A stretch of 64,000 nucleotides of DNA from the NCBI RefSeq assembly GCF_016907015.1, contig NZ_JAFBBE010000017.1, forward strand, positions 1 through 64,000, written 5' to 3'. The position numbers and the translations under genes are program-made. Positions 61,180 through 64,000 of this stretch are shown here, piece after piece (positions within the stretch are counted from its first letter, which is position 1; each line of letters begins with the position of its first letter). This DNA is from Oceanisphaera litoralis. GTDB taxonomy: Bacteria > Pseudomonadota > Gammaproteobacteria > Enterobacterales > Aeromonadaceae. The notes under the pieces were generated by a model, which searched no databases, was not told the DNA's origin, and saw only the letters and a list, made by a program, of their open reading frames with translations.

Positions 61180-64000
61180 TGCAGGGCTGGACCGTCATTA
61201 ATATTGCGCTGGCTTATCTGGCGGTACTCTTTATCTGTGCCTGGCTGGGTGACAAGGTGCGGATGGGAACGGGCGCCCGGCGTCTGCGACCCCTGCTGTA
61301 CAGTTTTTCGCTGGCAGTATACTGCTCCTCCTGGAGCTTCTTCGGCACAGTGGGGCAGGCCAGCACCGACACCTGGAGCTATTTCTCGATTTATCTCGGC
61401 CCCATTATCGTCTTTACCCTGGCCGGTCCCTTTGTGGCAAGGCTAATCGAGGTGGCCAAGCGCGAGCACATTACCTCCATCGCCGACTTTATCTCCGCCC
61501 GTTACGGCAAGTCTCAGCGGCTGGCGGTCTATGTCACCCTGATCGCCATCGTCGGGGTCTTGCCTTACATCGCCCTGCAGCTCAAGGCCATCGTGATGGG
61601 GTTGAACCTGATGGCGCCGGAGGTGGTCGGCAGCGGCGGAGGGGGAGCGGGCGAAGTGGCCTTTATGGTTACCCTGTTGTTTACTGCTTTTATCCTGCTG
61701 TTCGGCACCCGCCATATCGACGCTACCGAGCATCAGCGTGGCGTCATGGTGGCGATTGCGCTGGAATCCCTGGTCAAGCTGGTGGCCTTTATCGTGGTCG
61801 GTGGCTTCGCGCTCTGGCTGATCCTGGCGTATCCGAACCAGCAGAGGGTGATGATTACCGAAGATTTTATCGGCAACTTTACCCAGGTGACCGGCGCCAA
61901 CCTGCTCGACATGGGGGTCTATACCCTGTTGTCGATGAGTGCGGTGATCTGTTTGCCGCGACAGTTTCATGTCACGGTAGTGGAAAACCATGATCCGGCG
62001 GACCTGCGCTGGGCGCGGCGGCTGTTTCCGATCTACCTGCTGCTGATGGGGTTGTTCGTGCTGCCGCTGGCGCTGGCCGGACAGCAGTGGCTGGCTGCCG
62101 ATACCTCGCCCGATACCTATGTCATCAGCCTGCCGCTGGCACTGGATCGACCCGGGCTGGCGGTGCTGGCCTTCATCGGTGGGGCCTCGGCCGCCACCGG
62201 CATGATGATTATTTCCACCATAGCGCTGGCCATCATGGTCAGCAACGATCTGGTGCTGCCGATGATACTGCGCCGCCGCCAGCGGCAGGGCGCCGATTTC
62301 AACGATTTTGCCCAGCTGCTGCTCAAGGTGCGCCGTACCGCCATTATCGTGATCATGGCCAGCGCCTGGCTGGTGTTTCTGTGGCTGGAAGACATCGACA
62401 GCCTGTCCCGGATTGGCTACCTGAGCTTTGCCGCCATCGCCCAGTTTATTCCGGCCCTGGTGCTGGGGCTGCTGTGGCGCGGCGGTAACCGGCGCGGTGC
62501 CTACTGGGGCCTGAGCCTGGGCATGGTGATGTGGTTGCTGAACCTGATGGCCGCAACCGGGCTCTTTGCCGGCGATGCAGACACCAACTTTCTGCTCTGG
62601 TTGCTGACGCCACCCGCCTGGGGAATTGTGGGCGAGATGAGCCCGATCACCTGGGGCATATGGCTGAGCCTGGTGTTCAATCTGGCCGCCTATCTGCTGG
62701 GCTCCCGGCTGTCGGTGCCGTCGGTCAGCGAGCGCTTTCAGGCGGCGGCCTTTGTCGGCCGACAGCACAGGGATGACGGCGAAGTCTACCGGGCCAAGGT
62801 GTCGGTACAGGATCTGGAACAGCTGGCGTCCCGTTTTGTGGGCGAGGCGAGAGTCAGACGGGCCTTTTCCCGCTATGCCGGCGAGCGGGGCACCCTGGAG
62901 GGCAGTATGCAGGCACCGGCCAGTCTGATCCGTCATACCGAGCGGGTGCTGGCCGGGGTGTTCGGTGCCTCGTCGGCGCGCCTGGTGTTGTCGTCGGTGC
63001 TGCAGGGGCGCTCCATGGAGCTGGATGAACTGGCCGCCATCGTCGACGAGGCCGGGGATGTGTTCCGCTTTAACCGGGGTCTGTTGCAGGGCGCCATCGA
63101 GCATATCGGTCAGGGCATCTCCGTGGTCGACAAGGAACTGAATCTGGTGGCGTGGAACCGGCGTTATATCGAACTGTTTGCCTATCCGCCGGGGCTGATT
63201 CAGGTGGGGCGTCCCATCGCGGATATTATTCGCCATAACGCAGAGCGGGGCCTGTGTGGCCCCGGCTCTGTGGAGGAACATGTGGCCCGCCGGGTGAGTC
63301 ACATGAAAGTCGGCAGCGCCCATGTGTCTGCCCGTACCCGGCCCGATGGCCGGGTGATCGAGGTACAGGGCAACCCCATGCCCGGTGGCGGCTTCGTGAT
63401 GACCTTCAACGACATCACCACCTTCCGCCAGGCGGAGCAGCTGCTCAAGGACGCCAATGAGGTATTGGAGGCCAGGGTGGCCGAACGCACCAGTGAGCTG
63501 TCGACGGTCAATCGACAGTTGCTGGCGGCGACCCATGAGGCCGAACGGCTCAGTGCCTCCAAAAGCCGTTTTCTGGCGGCGGTGAGCCACGATCTGATGC
63601 AGCCGCTCAATGCGGCCAAGCTGTTTACTTCTTCCTGGCTGGAAACCTCGGGCGATGACGAAAGCCGTCGTCTGGCGGGACACATAGACCGCTCTCTGGC
63701 GGCGGCAGAAGATCTTATCGGCGATCTGCTCGACATGTCGCGGCTGGAATCGGGCAAGCTGACGGCCAGACCCGGTGACTTCGCACTCAACAAGCTGTTC
63801 GATACCCTCAAGGCCGAGTTCGGGGTGCTGGCCGAACAGGACGGTGGCCGCTTCGATGTGGTGTCCACCGGACTCGGCGTGCACAGCGACGCCCGACTGT
63901 TACGCCGTATCCTGCAGAATTTTCTCACCAATGCCCTGCGCTATAACCCGGGCGGGCGCATTTTACTGGGGGTGCGCCGCTGTCGCGATGCAGCGCGAGG
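61179..64000 (+). CDS. Symporter-fused sensor histidine kinase (3' partial)
   Basis: At least 940 residues, truncated by the window end. The N-terminal half is a sodium/solute symporter (SLC5-like) domain of about thirteen segments: YCSSWSFFGTVGQASTDTW, AKREHITSIADFISARYGKSQRLAVYVTLIAIVGVLPYIALQLKAI and ICLPRQFHVTVVEN. After a PAS region (LLQGAIEHIGQGISVVDKELNLVAWNRRYIELF) and a coiled coil comes the H-box SRFLAAVSHDLMQPLNAAKLF with the phospho-accepting His (about residue 804) and the N-box ILQNFLTNALRYNPGG. The architecture matches CrbS/CbrA-type kinases, CrbS controlling acetate use in Vibrio; a receiver domain probably follows past 64000. It starts at the last base of the transporter stop, with CAGGAGG upstream. 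Confidence 0.88.
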   Translation, partial: MQGWTVINIALAYLAVLFICAWLGDKVRMGTGARRLRPLLYSFSLAVYCSSWSFFGTVGQASTDTWSYFSIYLGPIIVFTLAGPFVARLIEVAKREHITSIADFISARYGKSQRLAVYVTLIAIVGVLPYIALQLKAIVMGLNLMAPEVVGSGGGGAGEVAFMVTLLFTAFILLFGTRHIDATEHQRGVMVAIALESLVKLVAFIVVGGFALWLILAYPNQQRVMITEDFIGNFTQVTGANLLDMGVYTLLSMSAVICLPRQFHVTVVENHDPADLRWARRLFPIYLLLMGLFVLPLALAGQQWLAADTSPDTYVISLPLALDRPGLAVLAFIGGASAATGMMIISTIALAIMVSNDLVLPMILRRRQRQGADFNDFAQLLLKVRRTAIIVIMASAWLVFLWLEDIDSLSRIGYLSFAAIAQFIPALVLGLLWRGGNRRGAYWGLSLGMVMWLLNLMAATGLFAGDADTNFLLWLLTPPAWGIVGEMSPITWGIWLSLVFNLAAYLLGSRLSVPSVSERFQAAAFVGRQHRDDGEVYRAKVSVQDLEQLASRFVGEARVRRAFSRYAGERGTLEGSMQAPASLIRHTERVLAGVFGASSARLVLSSVLQGRSMELDELAAIVDEAGDVFRFNRGLLQGAIEHIGQGISVVDKELNLVAWNRRYIELFAYPPGLIQVGRPIADIIRHNAERGLCGPGSVEEHVARRVSHMKVGSAHVSARTRPDGRVIEVQGNPMPGGGFVMTFNDITTFRQAEQLLKDANEVLEARVAERTSELSTVNRQLLAATHEAERLSASKSRFLAAVSHDLMQPLNAAKLFTSSWLETSGDDESRRLAGHIDRSLAAAEDLIGDLLDMSRLESGKLTARPGDFALNKLFDTLKAEFGVLAEQDGGRFDVVSTGLGVHSDARLLRRILQNFLTNALRYNPGGRILLGVRRCRDAAR

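Noticed and set aside
61443-63884. 813-codon minus-strand open frame
   Set aside because: Shadow of the symporter-fused kinase, whose plus-strand frame has clear motifs; the minus frame is His/Gln/Arg-rich and has no recognisable family.

Overview
The window is chromosomal DNA from a Gram-negative gammaproteobacterium. HU-alpha, PurH/PurD, EttA, AstCAD, the ZntR/CueR/CopA set, UgpBAEC, TonB/ExbBD and DUF2960 all point to this class, and the mix resembles marine Aeromonadales (Oceanimonas, Oceanisphaera, Zobellella type). That placement is inferred from gene content; no 16S or tRNA gene is visible in the window. Most of the sequence is GC-rich. The exception is a clearly AT-rich stretch at about 4.2-7.9 kb.

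Layout. (1) 1-7.86 kb is the edge of a genomic island. It carries a minus-strand recombination cassette (DUF932 protein, YqaJ exonuclease, Gp3/RDF-like protein, RadC-like JAB protein), a glycine-zipper zinc-ribbon protein, an AlpA regulator, an inovirus-Gp2/YagK-like protein and an unknown protein with a ribbon-helix-helix-like tail. It ends in the frameshifted remains of a P4-type integrase beside pabA. (2) 7.86-15 kb holds pabA, the arginine succinyltransferase genes astC-astA-astD, a beta-hydroxyacid dehydrogenase, hupA and a CbiX-type chelatase. (3) 15-19.3 kb holds purD and purH (minus strand) and zntR. (4) 19.3-25.3 kb holds gabT and a copper locus (CopZ-like chaperone, cueR, copA) with two textbook MerR-type promoters, then chrA tail to tail with copA. 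(5) 25.5-31 kb holds an entericidin, a glutaredoxin-like protein, a TetR regulator, DUF2960, and a conserved CstA / cory-CC-star / ArsA-type ATPase trio. (6) 31-39.4 kb holds hmp, DUF4202, an NhaC-type antiporter, a LysR regulator divergent from a phytanoyl-CoA dioxygenase-family gene, azlCD and a DcaP-like porin. (7) 39.8-49 kb holds ettA, a tonB-exbB-exbD cluster behind a Fur-box-like site, a 271-bp MITE-like element, a CBS-domain protein, an XRE-cupin regulator divergent from benE, rhlE and ugpQ. (8) 49.2-54.6 kb holds ugpBAEC behind a Pho-box-like site, a relic of an SMR transporter and a ChaN lipoprotein. (9) 54.9-59.7 kb is a type III restriction-modification system whose mod gene carries nine in-frame copies of a 5-bp repeat, the signature of a phase-variable methyltransferase. 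(10) 60-64 kb holds an HcaT-like transporter overlapping a large symporter-fused sensor kinase that runs off the window.

Two patterns cut across the window. First, short tandem duplications sit at the 5' ends of several genes (cueR, the porin, the XRE regulator, exbB, the dioxygenase, mod). Some duplicate the whole Shine-Dalgarno plus ATG unit. Only the mod repeat has a unit that is not a multiple of three. Second, several palindromic intergenic elements occur; two of them share a 19-bp core in opposite orientations.
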